This document shows positions 55,470 to 64,000 of a stretch of 64,000 nt of DNA, one piece after another. The position numbers and the translations under genes are program-made. Each line of letters starts with the position of its first letter. Within the stretch, counting starts at the first letter, position 1. Origin of the DNA: an uncultured Phocaeicola sp. (GTDB lineage Bacteria; Bacteroidota; Bacteroidia; Bacteroidales; Bacteroidaceae); assembly GCA_944320135.1 (NCBI GenBank), contig CALUGI010000013.1:1-64000 (forward strand), read 5' to 3'. The notes beneath the pieces were generated by a model. The model was not told the origin of the DNA. It saw nothing but the letters and a program-made list of their open reading frames with translations, and searched no databases.

Positions 55470-55489
55470 TGCGGTTGAGGTTGTTCGGT

Positions 55490-55528
55490 AAAAAAAGCGC
55501 TATCGTGACCTTCGCAGGCGGATAGCGC
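55490..55528 (-). terminator. Hairpin and T-tract between gdhA and the DUF4251 gene
   Basis: On the reverse strand GCGCTATC (55521-55528), a 16-nt loop, GATAGCGC (55497-55504), then T residues (55490-55496). It probably ends gdhA transcription; its T-tract ends just 20 nt before the DUF4251 start, so it could also attenuate that gene. Confidence 0.6.
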
Positions 55529-55647
55529 AAGCTACAATACAAAATACAAATACAACTAAACGAGATTATCTTAAAAATGTGCGTAAAGATAGAGATTAAA
55601 ATCTGCGCAGCGGAAGATTTTCCTGTCTTTTTTCTCCTTTTATGTTT

Positions 55648-56985
55648 TTAAATAATTCCTTGGGCCATCATCGCGTGCGCCACCTTCATGAATCCGGCGA
55701 TGTTGGCGCCTTTTACGTAGTTGACGTATCCGTCGGGTTCCGTACCGTATTTCACGCATTGCTCGTGGATGTTGTGCATGATGTGGTGCAGCTTTTCGTC
55801 CACTTCCTGGGCCGACCAGCTGATGTGCATGGCGTTCTGGCTCATTTCGAGGCCGGAGGTGGCCACGCCTCCCGCATTGACCGCCTTGCCCGGCGCATAC
55901 ATCATCTTGTGTTCGATGAACGCGTCGATGGCTTCGGGGGTGCATCCCATGTTGGATATCTCGCCTATGCAGATTACGTTGTTCCTTATCAGGTTGGCCG
56001 CGTCTTCTCCGTTCAGCTCGTTCTGCGTGGCGCAGGGGAGCGCGATGTCGGCTTTCACCTCCCACGGCCTCCTGCCAGGAACGAACGTGGCGCTTGGGAA
56101 CTTCTCGGCGAACGGGGCTACGATGTCGTTGCCCGAAGCTCTCAGCTCAAGCATATAGTCGATTTTCTCGCCGCTGATGCCTTCCGGGTCGTACACGTAT
56201 CCGTCGGGGCCCGACAAGGTAATCACTTTCGCCCCCAACTGCGTGGCTTTGGTGGCCGCTCCCCATGCCACGTTGCCGAAGCCGGATATGGCCACCGTCT
56301 TGCCCTTGATGTCGATGCCCTTCTTGTCGAGCATGTGCTTCACGAAATAAAGCCCTCCGAAGCCCGTGGCTTCAGGACGCACCAACGACCCTCCGAACTC
56401 TAATCCTTTTCCCGTGAACGTGCCCGTAAATTCGCGCGTCAGCTTCTTGTACATGCCGAACATGTATCCCACTTCGCGGCCTCCCACTCCGATGTCGCCC
56501 GCCGGCACGTCCATGTTCGGGCCCAGATGCCGCCACAGTTCCAGCATGTACGCCTGGCAGAAGCGCATGACTTCGGCGTCGCTCTTTCCGCGAGGTGAGA
56601 AGTCGGAACCGCCCTTTCCTCCGCCCATCGGCAGGGAGGTCAGCGCGTTCTTGAACGTCTGCTCGAATCCGAGGAACTTCAGGATGGAGAGGTTGACGGA
56701 GGCATGGAAGCGGATGCCGCCTTTGTAGGGGCCGATGGCGTTGTTGAACTGCACGCGGTAGCCCAAGTTGGTCTGCACTTCGCCCTTGTCGTCCACCCAC
56801 GTGACGCGGAACGTGAAAATCCGGTCCGGTTCCACTAACCGTTCGATGATTTTGGCCTTTTCAAATTCCGGATGTTGGTTGTAGATATCTTCGATAGAGA
56901 GCAGCACTTCCCTTACGGCCTGCAAATACTCCGATTCGCCCGGATGCTTCGCTTCCAGCAACGACATGATTCTGTTGATGTCCAT
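55648..56985 (-). CDS. gdhA: NADP-type glutamate dehydrogenase
   Basis: A 445-residue hexameric glutamate dehydrogenase. The substrate-binding region is PYKGGIRFHASVN followed by SLPMGGGKGGSDFSPRGKSD with the catalytic Lys, and DVPAGDIGVGGREVGYMFG. The Rossmann motif is AISGFGNVAWGAA. It interconverts 2-oxoglutarate plus ammonium with glutamate, the main route of ammonium assimilation in Bacteroides. Length and motifs fit the small (about 450-residue) anabolic type. It is transcribed alone from a complete promoter at 57032-57062, divergent from the receiver/PEP-synthase-like gene. Confidence 0.96.
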   Translation of the reverse strand: MDINRIMSLLEAKHPGESEYLQAVREVLLSIEDIYNQHPEFEKAKIIERLVEPDRIFTFRVTWVDDKGEVQTNLGYRVQFNNAIGPYKGGIRFHASVNLSILKFLGFEQTFKNALTSLPMGGGKGGSDFSPRGKSDAEVMRFCQAYMLELWRHLGPNMDVPAGDIGVGGREVGYMFGMYKKLTREFTGTFTGKGLEFGGSLVRPEATGFGGLYFVKHMLDKKGIDIKGKTVAISGFGNVAWGAATKATQLGAKVITLSGPDGYVYDPEGISGEKIDYMLELRASGNDIVAPFAEKFPSATFVPGRRPWEVKADIALPCATQNELNGEDAANLIRNNVICIGEISNMGCTPEAIDAFIEHKMMYAPGKAVNAGGVATSGLEMSQNAMHISWSAQEVDEKLHHIMHNIHEQCVKYGTEPDGYVNYVKGANIAGFMKVAHAMMAQGII

Positions 56986-57031
56986 AATTTAGATTTTTAT
57001 AAGGTGTGACATTTTGATGCTTTTGTTTCTA

Positions 57032-57062
57032 CAAAGTTAGGGAAATTTCCGTTTCTTGCAAA
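57032..57062 (-). promoter_or_regulatory. Promoter of gdhA
   Basis: On the reverse strand TTTG (57059-57062), a 19-nt spacer and TAACTTTG (57032-57039): a full Bacteroidetes promoter 46 nt before the gdhA ATG. Confidence 0.8.
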
Positions 57063-57221
57063 TTTGCCTGTATGAATTTCGATTAAAATATGATAAAATG
57101 AAAGATATCCCCGCTCCGTCTTTCTTGAAAACCCGCCGGACTTTTCCTCTCGTCCTGCCCGCCTTTTGCGCAAAAGTCCGCCGCTTTTTGCGCCAATCTC
57201 CGCCGAGTTTTCCGCGCAAGT
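57063..57221. other. Divergent intergenic spacer, no gene seen
   Basis: Between the promoters of gdhA and the receiver/PEP-synthase-like gene. A short frame runs through it but shows no protein-like pattern. Several CCGCC runs occur; no inverted operator was found. Confidence 0.5.
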
Positions 57222-57253
57222 TTTGCATAAATCGCCGGGAGTCCGTATCTTTG
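57222..57253 (+). promoter_or_regulatory. Promoter of the receiver/PEP-synthase-like gene
   Basis: TTTG (57222-57225), 20-nt spacer, TATCTTTG (57246-57253), 30 nt before the ATG at 57284. This supports that start over the frame opening at 57056. Confidence 0.85.
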
Positions 57254-57283
57254 TGTCTCATTAACCGACTAACCGGAAATGCC

Positions 57284-60247
57284 ATGCTTAACGCTTTACG
57301 TATAAAACTCAACCAACTTTACTTCAAGGATACGCAGTTTGCCAATCTGATGACCAAGCGGATATTCAACGTCCTGCTCGTGGCCAACCCGTATGATGCC
57401 TTCATGCTGGAGGACGACGGGCGCATCGACGAGAAGATTTTCAACGAATATATGAACCTGAGTCTGCGCTATCCTCCGCGATTCACGCAGGTTTCCACGC
57501 TGGAAGAAGCGTGGGAGCAGCTCGACAATACCATGTTCGACCTCGTAATCTGTATGCCGGGGTCGGACAACAGCGACTCGTTCGACATCGCGCGGGCCAT
57601 CCGCGAAAAGCATCCGCACATTCCTTTGGTGGTGCTTACGCCCTTTTCGCACGGCATCCGCGAGCGCATGGAGCACGAAGACCTGAGCATTTTCCAATAC
57701 GTGTTCTGCTGGCTGGGCAACAACGACCTGCTCGTGTCTATCATCAAGCTGATAGAGGACAAAATGAATCTGGAGCACGACATCGAAGAGGTGGGCGTGC
57801 AGATGATTCTCTTGGTGGAAGACTCTATCCGCTTCTATTCTTCGGTGCTTCCCAACCTCTACAAGTTCGTGCTCCAGCAGAGCCAGCTGTTCGCGACGGA
57901 GGCGTTGAACGCCCACCAGCGCACGCTGCGTATGCGCGGCCGCCCCAAAATCGTGCTGGCACGTTCGTATGAGGAGGCTTGGGCGCTGTTCGACAAGTAT
58001 CACAACAACGTGCTGGGAGTGGTTTCCGATGCGCGTTTCCCCCGCGAAGGGGTGCAAGACCCTTTGGCGGGCGTGCGTCTGCTGCGCGAAATCCGCAAGC
58101 GCGACCCGTTCGTGCCCCTCATCTTAGAGTCGTCGGAGGAAGAGAACCGAAAGTACGTGCAGGAGCTTGACGCGCACTTCATCGACAAGAACTCCAAGAA
58201 GATGGACGTTGACCTGCGCGAGGCCGTGTCGCAAAACTTCGGATTCGGCGACTTCATCTTCCGCGACCCGAAAACGATGAGCGAGGTGGCCCGCGTACAC
58301 AATCTGAAGGAGCTGCAGAACGTGCTTTTCTCCATCCCCGCCGAATCGTTCTTCTACCATATCAGCCGCAACCATATCTCGCGCTGGCTTTATTCGCGCG
58401 CCATTTTTCCGGTGGCGGAGTTCCTGAAGCAAATCACTTGGGATTCGCTTCAAGACATCGACGCGCACCGGCAAATCATCTTCGATGCCATCGTGAAATA
58501 TCGCAAAATGAAGAACCAGGGCGTGGTGGCCGTGTTCCAGCGCGACCGCTTCGACCGCTATTCCAACTTCGCCCGAATCGGCGAAGGCTCGCTGGGCGGG
58601 AAGGGGAGAGGGCTTGCCTTCATCGACCACATGCTGAAACGGCACAGCGAGTTCGAAGAATTCGAGAACGCCTCGGTCATGATACCGAAAACGGTGGTGC
58701 TTTGTACTGACGTGTTCGACGAGTTTATGGACACCAACCAGCTTTATCAGGTAGCCTTGAGCGATGCTGACGACGAGACCATCCTGTGCGCCTTCCTCCG
58801 CGCCAAGCTCCCCGACCGTCTGGTGGAGGATTTCTTCACCTTCTTCGAGGCGGTGAAGGCGCCTATAGCCGTCCGTTCGTCCAGCTTGCTCGAAGATTCG
58901 CACTACCAGCCCTTCGCCGGCATCTACTCGACCTACATGATTCCGTATCTCGACGACAAGTATGAGATGCTCCGCATGTTGAGCGATGCCATCAAGGGGG
59001 TTTATGCTTCGGTGTACTACAAAGACAGCAAGGCGTACATGCAGGCTACAAGCAACGTCATCGACCAGGAGAAAATGGCTGTCATTCTTCAGGAAGTGGT
59101 CGGCACCCGATACGGAGACCGCTACTATCCGCCCATTTCGGGGGTGGCCCGCTCTATCAATTACTACCCTATCAACGACGAACTGGCCGAAGAAGGCATC
59201 GTGAGCCTTGCGCTCGGCCTCGGAAAATACATCGTAGACGGAGGGCTTACCCTGCGCGTTTGTCCGTACCACCCTACGCAGGTGCTGCAAACCAGCGAGA
59301 TGGAAATTGCTTTGCGCGAGACGCAGACCCGCTTCTATGCCCTCGACTTGAAGAATATGGGGCAGAACTTTTCGCTCGACGACGGATTCAACCTTCTGAA
59401 GTTGCACGTGAAGGATGCGGAAGCCGACGGCTCGCTCAACTTCATCGCCTCCACTTATGACCCATACGACATGGTGATACGCGACGGCCTGTATCCGGGA
59501 GGGAGGAAGCTCGTCACGTTTGCCAACATCCTTCAGCACGACGTGTTCCCGCTGGCGCGGATTCTCCGGTTAGTGCAGAAGTACGGTCAGGGCGAGATGA
59601 GGCGGCCCGTGGAGATAGAGTTCGCCGTAAATTTCGATGCGAAGGCTAAAACAGGGACGTTCTACCTGCTTCAGATACGTCCGATGGTGGACGTGAAGGC
59701 TGATTTGGAGGAAGACCTCACTTTGATTCCCGATGAGCAACTTCTGCTGAAGAGCGAGAACTCTTTGGGGCACGGCATAATGGAGGACATCCAAGACGTG
59801 ATTTACGTAAAGACCGAAGAATATTCGGCTTCCAACAACCAGCTTATCGCATACGACATCGAGAAGCTGAACCGCCGTTTCCTTGACGAAGGAAGACATT
59901 ACGTGCTTGTCGGGCCGGGACGGTGGGGAAGCAGCGACACGTGGTTGGGCATTCCGGTGAAATGGCCCAACATATCTGCGGCGCGCGTCATCGTGGAAGC
60001 GGGGCTTACGAACTATCGGGTGGACCCCAGCCAGGGCACGCACTTCTTCCAGAACCTGACTTCTTTCGGGGTGGGCTATTTCACTGTCAATGCCTACATG
60101 AACGACGGCATCTACAACCAGCAGCTGCTCGACTCCATGCCTGCCGTCGAAGAAACGAAGTTTATCCGATGGGTGCGCTTCGAGAAGCCGCTTTCCGTGA
60201 AGATGGACGGAAGAAAGAAGATAGGGGTAGTGGTGCTCAATGAATGA
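57284..60247 (+). CDS. Receiver-like domains fused to PEP synthase/PPDK N-terminal (ATP-grasp) domain
   Basis: A 987-residue protein from ATG 57284 (MLNALRIKLNQLYF). Residues about 25-165 look like a response-regulator-type fold (NVLLVANPYDAFMLEDDGR; DLVICMPGSDNSDSFDIARAI; HIPLVVLTPF). A second, more degenerate receiver-like unit runs about 175-345 (MILLVEDSIRFYSSVLPNLY; GVVSDARFPREG; PLILESSEEE). The PPDK/PEP-synthase nucleotide-binding domain spans about 425-900 (ARIGEGSLGGKGRGLAF at about 430, PIAVRSSSLLEDS at about 527, LQIRPMV at about 800). The swivelling phospho-His domain and the PEP/pyruvate barrel are absent, so it cannot make PEP on its own. The true role is unknown. It ends at a 19-bp inverted-repeat terminator. 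Confidence 0.85.
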   Translation: MLNALRIKLNQLYFKDTQFANLMTKRIFNVLLVANPYDAFMLEDDGRIDEKIFNEYMNLSLRYPPRFTQVSTLEEAWEQLDNTMFDLVICMPGSDNSDSFDIARAIREKHPHIPLVVLTPFSHGIRERMEHEDLSIFQYVFCWLGNNDLLVSIIKLIEDKMNLEHDIEEVGVQMILLVEDSIRFYSSVLPNLYKFVLQQSQLFATEALNAHQRTLRMRGRPKIVLARSYEEAWALFDKYHNNVLGVVSDARFPREGVQDPLAGVRLLREIRKRDPFVPLILESSEEENRKYVQELDAHFIDKNSKKMDVDLREAVSQNFGFGDFIFRDPKTMSEVARVHNLKELQNVLFSIPAESFFYHISRNHISRWLYSRAIFPVAEFLKQITWDSLQDIDAHRQIIFDAIVKYRKMKNQGVVAVFQRDRFDRYSNFARIGEGSLGGKGRGLAFIDHMLKRHSEFEEFENASVMIPKTVVLCTDVFDEFMDTNQLYQVALSDADDETILCAFLRAKLPDRLVEDFFTFFEAVKAPIAVRSSSLLEDSHYQPFAGIYSTYMIPYLDDKYEMLRMLSDAIKGVYASVYYKDSKAYMQATSNVIDQEKMAVILQEVVGTRYGDRYYPPISGVARSINYYPINDELAEEGIVSLALGLGKYIVDGGLTLRVCPYHPTQVLQTSEMEIALRETQTRFYALDLKNMGQNFSLDDGFNLLKLHVKDAEADGSLNFIASTYDPYDMVIRDGLYPGGRKLVTFANILQHDVFPLARILRLVQKYGQGEMRRPVEIEFAVNFDAKAKTGTFYLLQIRPMVDVKADLEEDLTLIPDEQLLLKSENSLGHGIMEDIQDVIYVKTEEYSASNNQLIAYDIEKLNRRFLDEGRHYVLVGPGRWGSSDTWLGIPVKWPNISAARVIVEAGLTNYRVDPSQGTHFFQNLTSFGVGYFTVNAYMNDGIYNQQLLDSMPAVEETKFIRWVRFEKPLSVKMDGRKKIGVVVLNE

Positions 60248-60253
60248 AGAGTA

Positions 60254-60312
60254 AAGAATGAAGAGTGAAGAATCCAAGAGATGGCGAACTGCCTTCTTCA
60301 CTCTTCATTCTT
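60254..60312. terminator. Inverted repeat between convergent genes (bidirectional terminator)
   Basis: AAGAATGAAGAGTGAAGAA (60254-60272) is the exact reverse complement of 60294-60312, with a 21-nt loop. It is A/G-rich on one arm, C/T-rich on the other, and made from a repeating GAAGAGT(A/G)AAGAAT unit. It separates the PPDK-like gene (ends 60247) from the AraC gene (ends 60330). Confidence 0.7.
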
Positions 60313-60329
60313 CACTTTTCACTTTCCGT

Positions 60330-61178
60330 TCACCCGTTGTTCCTGTATTCGAGCGGGCTCATGCCCACATGACGCTTGAAGTATTTTCCGAAAAACGACA
60401 TGTTGGCGAAGTTCAGCGAGTCGGAGATGTCTTGGACGGACAGGTTGGTCGATTTCAGCTGCGACTTTGCGTCCATGATGACGATAGACGAGATGATGTC
60501 TACGCACGTCTTTCCCGAAACCTGCTTCACCGTGGTGCAGAGATGCGCGTGCGTGATGCCCAACTGCTCCGCATACCACGCCACGTTGCGGTTCTGCGTG
60601 TAGTGCTGCATTACTAATTGCGTAAAGTTGCGGAAGATTTGTTCGCTTTTCGAGATGGTGGGCTTTTCTTCCGTCGTGTTGCTCTTGTAGATGATGGAAA
60701 TTCCCTTGTGGATGTCCGCGTAGAGGTTTGGGGTGATGTCTTGCTTGATTTTGTCGGGGAAATGTTCGTACATGTTGATGAGAAACTGCAGATACTGCTC
60801 CATGAGCTTTGCCCCTTTCTCCTTGATGTGGAACACCGGCCGCCCTAACGTGAAGTAGACGGCGTCGAGCATGGAGCGCGTCTGGTCGGTCTGTTCGATG
60901 TATTTCGACGAGAAGCCCAAGAAATAGATGTTCAGATTCCCTTCGATGCGGTTTATCTGGAAAATGCTTCCCGGCGTGAGCGTCACGAAGTCGTTCGCCT
61001 TCACCGTGATGCGGTTCAGGTTGACTGAGGCTTCCACCTTCCCTTCGAGGCAGAGCACGAATATTTCGCATTTCAGCCTCACGGGATAGTTGGTGTAGAG
61101 GCTCAGCAGGTCTTTGTTGATTCCCGTTCCGATGACCCAGTCTTCGGGAAGGTCTATTTTGGGCAGTTCTTTTTCCAT
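60330..61178 (-). CDS. AraC-family transcriptional regulator
   Basis: A 282-residue regulator starting at ATG 61176-61178 (MEKELPKIDLP). The N-terminal half (about 20-150) is a cupin-like sensor (LSLYTNYPVRLKCEIFVLCLEGKVEASVNLNRITVKANDFVTLTPGSIF). The C-terminal AraC domain (about 180-280) has two helix-turn-helix units (VAWYAEQLGITHAHLCTTVKQVSGKT and VQDISDSLNFANMSFFGKYFKRHVGMSPLEYR). It binds DNA and is likely an activator that responds to a small molecule. No target is evident; it is divergent from the DUF4493/PCMD gene with 352 bases between, so that gene may be one. Length is typical. Confidence 0.92.
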   Translation of the reverse strand: MEKELPKIDLPEDWVIGTGINKDLLSLYTNYPVRLKCEIFVLCLEGKVEASVNLNRITVKANDFVTLTPGSIFQINRIEGNLNIYFLGFSSKYIEQTDQTRSMLDAVYFTLGRPVFHIKEKGAKLMEQYLQFLINMYEHFPDKIKQDITPNLYADIHKGISIIYKSNTTEEKPTISKSEQIFRNFTQLVMQHYTQNRNVAWYAEQLGITHAHLCTTVKQVSGKTCVDIISSIVIMDAKSQLKSTNLSVQDISDSLNFANMSFFGKYFKRHVGMSPLEYRNNG

Positions 61179-61530
61179 GACGTTCAGTTCGACATTTGCA
61201 AATATAACGCTTTTCCGGCGTATCGGAGCAGGATTGCCCGAAAAAAACGCGCGGGCGCGCGTGTGCAAGCGCCGCCGCGTTCGGGAGGGAAAGCGGCGGC
61301 GTTTGGGTTGGCTCCTGCCGTCCTTTTATTTGAAGTTTAGGCTAAAATATTTCGGCGTTTGCTGCATAAATGCGGGAAAATCAGGAGGGAAATCGTTTGA
61401 AATGCTTGCCGTGATAAAAAATAGAACAAAAATAAAATAATCAGACCTTGCGGCATTTTAAGATTTGTTGTTCCTTTGCATCCGATTTTTAAACCAGAAA
61501 AAACGAATTTAAGCAAACTTTTAGTCAAAA
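61179..61530. promoter_or_regulatory. Divergent regulatory region between araC-type gene and DUF4493 gene
   Basis: 352 bases. TATATTTG on the reverse strand (61199-61206) is a -7 box for the AraC gene. A GC-rich stem CGCCGCCGC (61270-61278) / GCGGCGGCG (61293-61301) lies in the middle. TTG (61448-61450), 20-nt spacer and TTCCTTTG (61471-61478) form a promoter with an imperfect -7 box for the forward gene, 53 nt before its ATG. No further gene seen. Confidence 0.6.
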
Positions 61531-64000
61531 ATGGGAAAAAGGAGTCAATTGTTCGTTTGGTTCGGGCTGTCAGTCTTCGGGCTGTGCTCTTGTTCCAAGG
61601 ACGACAGTGCGGCAAGCGGACCGACGGGCACTTTCAGCATGAGCGTGCAGGCGAGCGGCGAGGTGATTGTCGGGCAAAGCGTCTCCCGTGTGGGGGAAGA
61701 TGCGGAAAACGGAAGCGGCAATCCGTTGCCGGAAGTCGACGATTTTTCGGTATCGGTGTCCAATCACGGAGAGAGCGTGTTGGAATGGAGCGCATTCCGG
61801 GAGATGAAAGAAGAAGGAAACTGCGAGCTTCGCCCCGGCACTTATACGGCGGAAGCCTGGTATGGCGATGTGGAGAAGGAAGGCTTCGGGCAGGATTACT
61901 TTGCAGGTTCGCAAGAATTTGCGGTGAAGCGCGGCGAGAATACGCCGGTGTCTGTCACTTGCTACAGGGGCAACGCGCTGTTGTCCGTCGTCTATACGGA
62001 CGAGTTCAAGTCGTATTTCTCCGCATCTTATTCGGCGGAAGTGTTCAGTTCGTTGGGCAATACGGTGGAATACGTGCAAGATGAATCTCGTTTCGCCTCT
62101 TTTGCTCCGGGAGAACTTTCGGTGAGCGTGCGGGTGAAGAAGCCCGGACAGGCGGAAGAAGCGGAGTATCCGGTGATGGCTTTCCCGGCGGAAGCCCGCC
62201 ATGCCTATACGCTGACGCTGGATGTAGACGTGTCGTCCGCTACGATGACCGTATCGTTCTCAGATAAAGTGTCCGAGGAATCTGTCGAGTTTGACGTGTC
62301 TGACGAGGCTTTGAACACGCCGGCTCCGCGTCTGGCGCCCAGCGGTTTCCAGAACGGCGTGGCGTTGGCCCCGGTGGAAGGCGTGGCTTGGGAGGACAAC
62401 GTGTCCGTGGTTGCCAACGCGGAGGCAGGCTTGGCCTCTTTCCGCATGAGGGTGGCCTCGTCATACGTGGAAGGAATGGGAGTGACGGGCGAGGTTGACC
62501 TCATGTCTTCCGATCCGACCGTGGAAACCTTGCGGACTTTAGGGCTTGGGATGAAAGGGTTGACGGGCAATGTCGACCGCATGGCGCTGATAGACTATAC
62601 GGCCTTGGTGGGCAACCTCCCCGCCGGAAACGATGAAAACTCGTTCACGGTGTATGCGGTGGACAATTACGGGAAGAAGTCGGACGAGCTGACGCTGAAA
62701 GTGACCCCGCAGCTCTGCGGCTTCGCGGTGGCCGCTGCGGGAGGCGAAGTGCCCTTCTTGGGAAACACGTGCCGGGTGACCGTTTCCTTCATCGACGGAG
62801 ACCCCTCGAAAGCCTCTTTCTCTTTGGCCGACGGAGGCCAGCCTCTGACCGTGACGCAGGTGAGCGAGGCAGTGGAGGCGGAAGGCCACAAGCAATATAC
62901 CATCGATTTGCAGGCCCCTGACGGCGTGCAGTTCAAAGAACCGTTCAAGGTGTCGGCCTCTTATCTGGCCTATAATGAAACTACGGACGATTTGGATGTG
63001 GGTTTTGGTATTTTGGTTGATGATAAGGTCCGGGACGTGCGGGCTAAAAGAGCGGTGCTCCATCTGTATAATGAGGAAATGGATAATGTAGATTTCGAGT
63101 ATAAAACGGGCAACGGTGCTTGGCAGGCTTTAGAAAAGGCCGAAGTTGACGGTTCGTTCCTTACCGCGCGAAATCTGACCCCCTCTTCGCAAGTCACATT
63201 TCGCGCGTTGAGGTCGGGCGTTTCGTCCAATGAAGAATCCGTGCAGACCGAAAACATCTTCGAGTTGCCTAATCCTGGATTCGAAACGTGGACGGTAGGG
63301 CCTGACGGGATGGAGGGGCATGGAGATGTATCAGGGATTAATTATGCTCATCTGCCTTATCGTTCGTGGGAACGTTGGTATCCTTATGAAACAGTTGGTA
63401 CGCCTCATTGGGATACATTGAACGAATATACTACATCGGATGGAGGCGAAAATAGAAACTACTCAAACTTTTTTGGTAATAAGTCGTGGACGCGTTATGT
63501 AGCGAACTCAGGTACAATTCGTACAGCCGAGCATCGAAGCGGAGCTTATTCGGCTTTGATACGGACTGTTGGCTGGGGAAGTGGAAGTACGGCTGTTAAT
63601 AGTAAAAGCGCATGTCAGAATGTTACGATAGGTGAGTTGTATTTAGGAGAATATCAATCCGGAGGAGCGGCTTCTTATGGGGTAGCTTGTGATTCTCGAC
63701 CCGATTCGTTGCGCTTCTATTATAAATATTATAGACAGAACTCGGATTCCTTTGTTGCTGAAATAAGAGTTTATAATGAAGATACTGAAATAGGTTCCGG
63801 TATTGCCGGTTCGAATGTGACTTCTGCTGCAAGGGATTCTTGGTCTGATGCGATAGATATTCCTATTGTATATGCTGTTGATAATTTACGTGCGACTTCT
63901 ATTTCTGTCGTGTTCAAGTCTGGCCGCTCAACCTCCACCGATGATATGATGATTTGGCCTGGCTTTAGTAATCTTACAACGGGCGAATACGTCGGAAGTC
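61531..64000 (+). CDS. DUF4493/PCMD-type surface lipoprotein (partial, runs off window)
   Basis: An open frame from ATG 61531 to the window end without a stop: 823 codons read. Lipobox LCSC puts Cys21 as the lipid site and SKDDS follows. Residues about 35-280 resemble DUF4493 (GTYTAEAWYGDVEKEGFGQDYFAGSQEFAVKRGENTPVSVTCYRGNALLSV). Further Ig-like domains run about 280-560. From about 575 the sequence (NPGFETWTVGPDG; RTAEHRSGAYSALIRTVGWG; RPDSLRFYYKYY) matches the PCMD putative-carbohydrate-metabolism domain, a jelly-roll-like module. GC falls from about 65% (62281-62400) to 37-45% (63601-63840) by hand count, so the PCMD end differs in composition from the front. It is probably a surface glycan-binding or adhesin lipoprotein of another locus. 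Confidence 0.8.
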   Translation, partial: MGKRSQLFVWFGLSVFGLCSCSKDDSAASGPTGTFSMSVQASGEVIVGQSVSRVGEDAENGSGNPLPEVDDFSVSVSNHGESVLEWSAFREMKEEGNCELRPGTYTAEAWYGDVEKEGFGQDYFAGSQEFAVKRGENTPVSVTCYRGNALLSVVYTDEFKSYFSASYSAEVFSSLGNTVEYVQDESRFASFAPGELSVSVRVKKPGQAEEAEYPVMAFPAEARHAYTLTLDVDVSSATMTVSFSDKVSEESVEFDVSDEALNTPAPRLAPSGFQNGVALAPVEGVAWEDNVSVVANAEAGLASFRMRVASSYVEGMGVTGEVDLMSSDPTVETLRTLGLGMKGLTGNVDRMALIDYTALVGNLPAGNDENSFTVYAVDNYGKKSDELTLKVTPQLCGFAVAAAGGEVPFLGNTCRVTVSFIDGDPSKASFSLADGGQPLTVTQVSEAVEAEGHKQYTIDLQAPDGVQFKEPFKVSASYLAYNETTDDLDVGFGILVDDKVRDVRAKRAVLHLYNEEMDNVDFEYKTGNGAWQALEKAEVDGSFLTARNLTPSSQVTFRALRSGVSSNEESVQTENIFELPNPGFETWTVGPDGMEGHGDVSGINYAHLPYRSWERWYPYETVGTPHWDTLNEYTTSDGGENRNYSNFFGNKSWTRYVANSGTIRTAEHRSGAYSALIRTVGWGSGSTAVNSKSACQNVTIGELYLGEYQSGGAASYGVACDSRPDSLRFYYKYYRQNSDSFVAEIRVYNEDTEIGSGIAGSNVTSAARDSWSDAIDIPIVYAVDNLRATSISVVFKSGRSTSTDDMMIWPGFSNLTTGEYVGS

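Noticed and set aside
54840..55478. 212-codon forward frame
   Set aside because: Antisense to the DUF4251 gene, which has a signal peptide and a recognisable family pattern; the forward product shows none.
60248..60312. GAAGAGTGAAGAAT repeats as a CRISPR or satellite array
   Set aside because: Only two or three short copies with no spacers; the exact inverted symmetry between convergent genes fits a terminator.
61261..61301. GC-rich hairpin as terminator of an unseen gene
   Set aside because: It lies between divergent genes with nothing transcribed into it that I can support; kept only as a structural note.

Overview
The window looks like chromosome of a gut-type member of the Bacteroidales (Bacteroides/Phocaeicola/Parabacteroides relatives; the genus cannot be fixed from the sequence). 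The signs are paired SusC/SusD outer-membrane systems, a hybrid two-component regulator, many lipoproteins with a Cys followed by Asp/Glu-rich residues, and promoters of the Bacteroidetes type (TTG or TTTG, 19-20 nt, TAnnTTTG). Base composition is mixed, near 50% GC by eye.

Layout. 1-2.4 kb: divergent housekeeping pair (DUF3822 protein, RecD-like helicase). 2.5-26.4 kb: a large pectin-type polysaccharide utilisation locus (PUL1). It has a hybrid two-component sensor/regulator, a GH3 glycosidase, a FimB/Mfa2-like lipoprotein, a beta-helix lipoprotein, a PL1 pectate lyase, SusC, SusD, an Fn3/beta-helix surface lipoprotein, a fimbrillin-headed beta-helix lipoprotein and a fimbrillin-headed pectin methylesterase (CE8). 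The products would capture and demethylate pectin at the cell surface, cleave it, import oligosaccharides through SusCD and trim them with GH3. Two PUL1 genes carry single-base lesions: an in-frame TAG in the regulator and a -1 frameshift in the pectate lyase. 26.4-42.6 kb: core genes, namely mutS2, tRNA-Ser(UGA), a secreted basic protein, an operon of antiporter-tcdA-lolD-cvfB, asd, a two-gene ATPase + DUF4435 cassette that resembles a compact PARIS/OLD-like defence module, a DMT-family permease, a UPF1-like helicase, a fosmidomycin-resistance-type MFS pump and a short O6-alkylguanine methyltransferase.

42.8-54.1 kb: PUL2, headed by an ECF sigma factor with no visible anti-sigma gene, then SusC, SusD, an Ig-like surface lipoprotein, an alginate-lyase-superfamily polysaccharide lyase and two fimbrillin-type lipoproteins. 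The likely target is a uronic-acid polymer. 54.1-54.8 kb: a HigB/HigA-like toxin-antitoxin pair whose toxin appears frameshifted near its start. 55-61.2 kb: a DUF4251 protein, NADP-type glutamate dehydrogenase, a large receiver-like + PEP-synthase-like fusion protein and an AraC regulator. 61.5-64 kb: the start of a DUF4493/PCMD-type lipoprotein that runs off the window.

The most notable points are the ATPase + DUF4435 pair, the fimbrillin domains fused to pectin-acting modules, the receiver + PPDK-N fusion lacking a phospho-His domain, the orphan ECF sigma with repeated TCTCA half-sites upstream of PUL2, a 64-bp perfect palindrome spanning two convergent stop codons, and three single-base coding lesions that are either real decay or sequence errors. 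All assignments are from reading the sequence; no database search was run.
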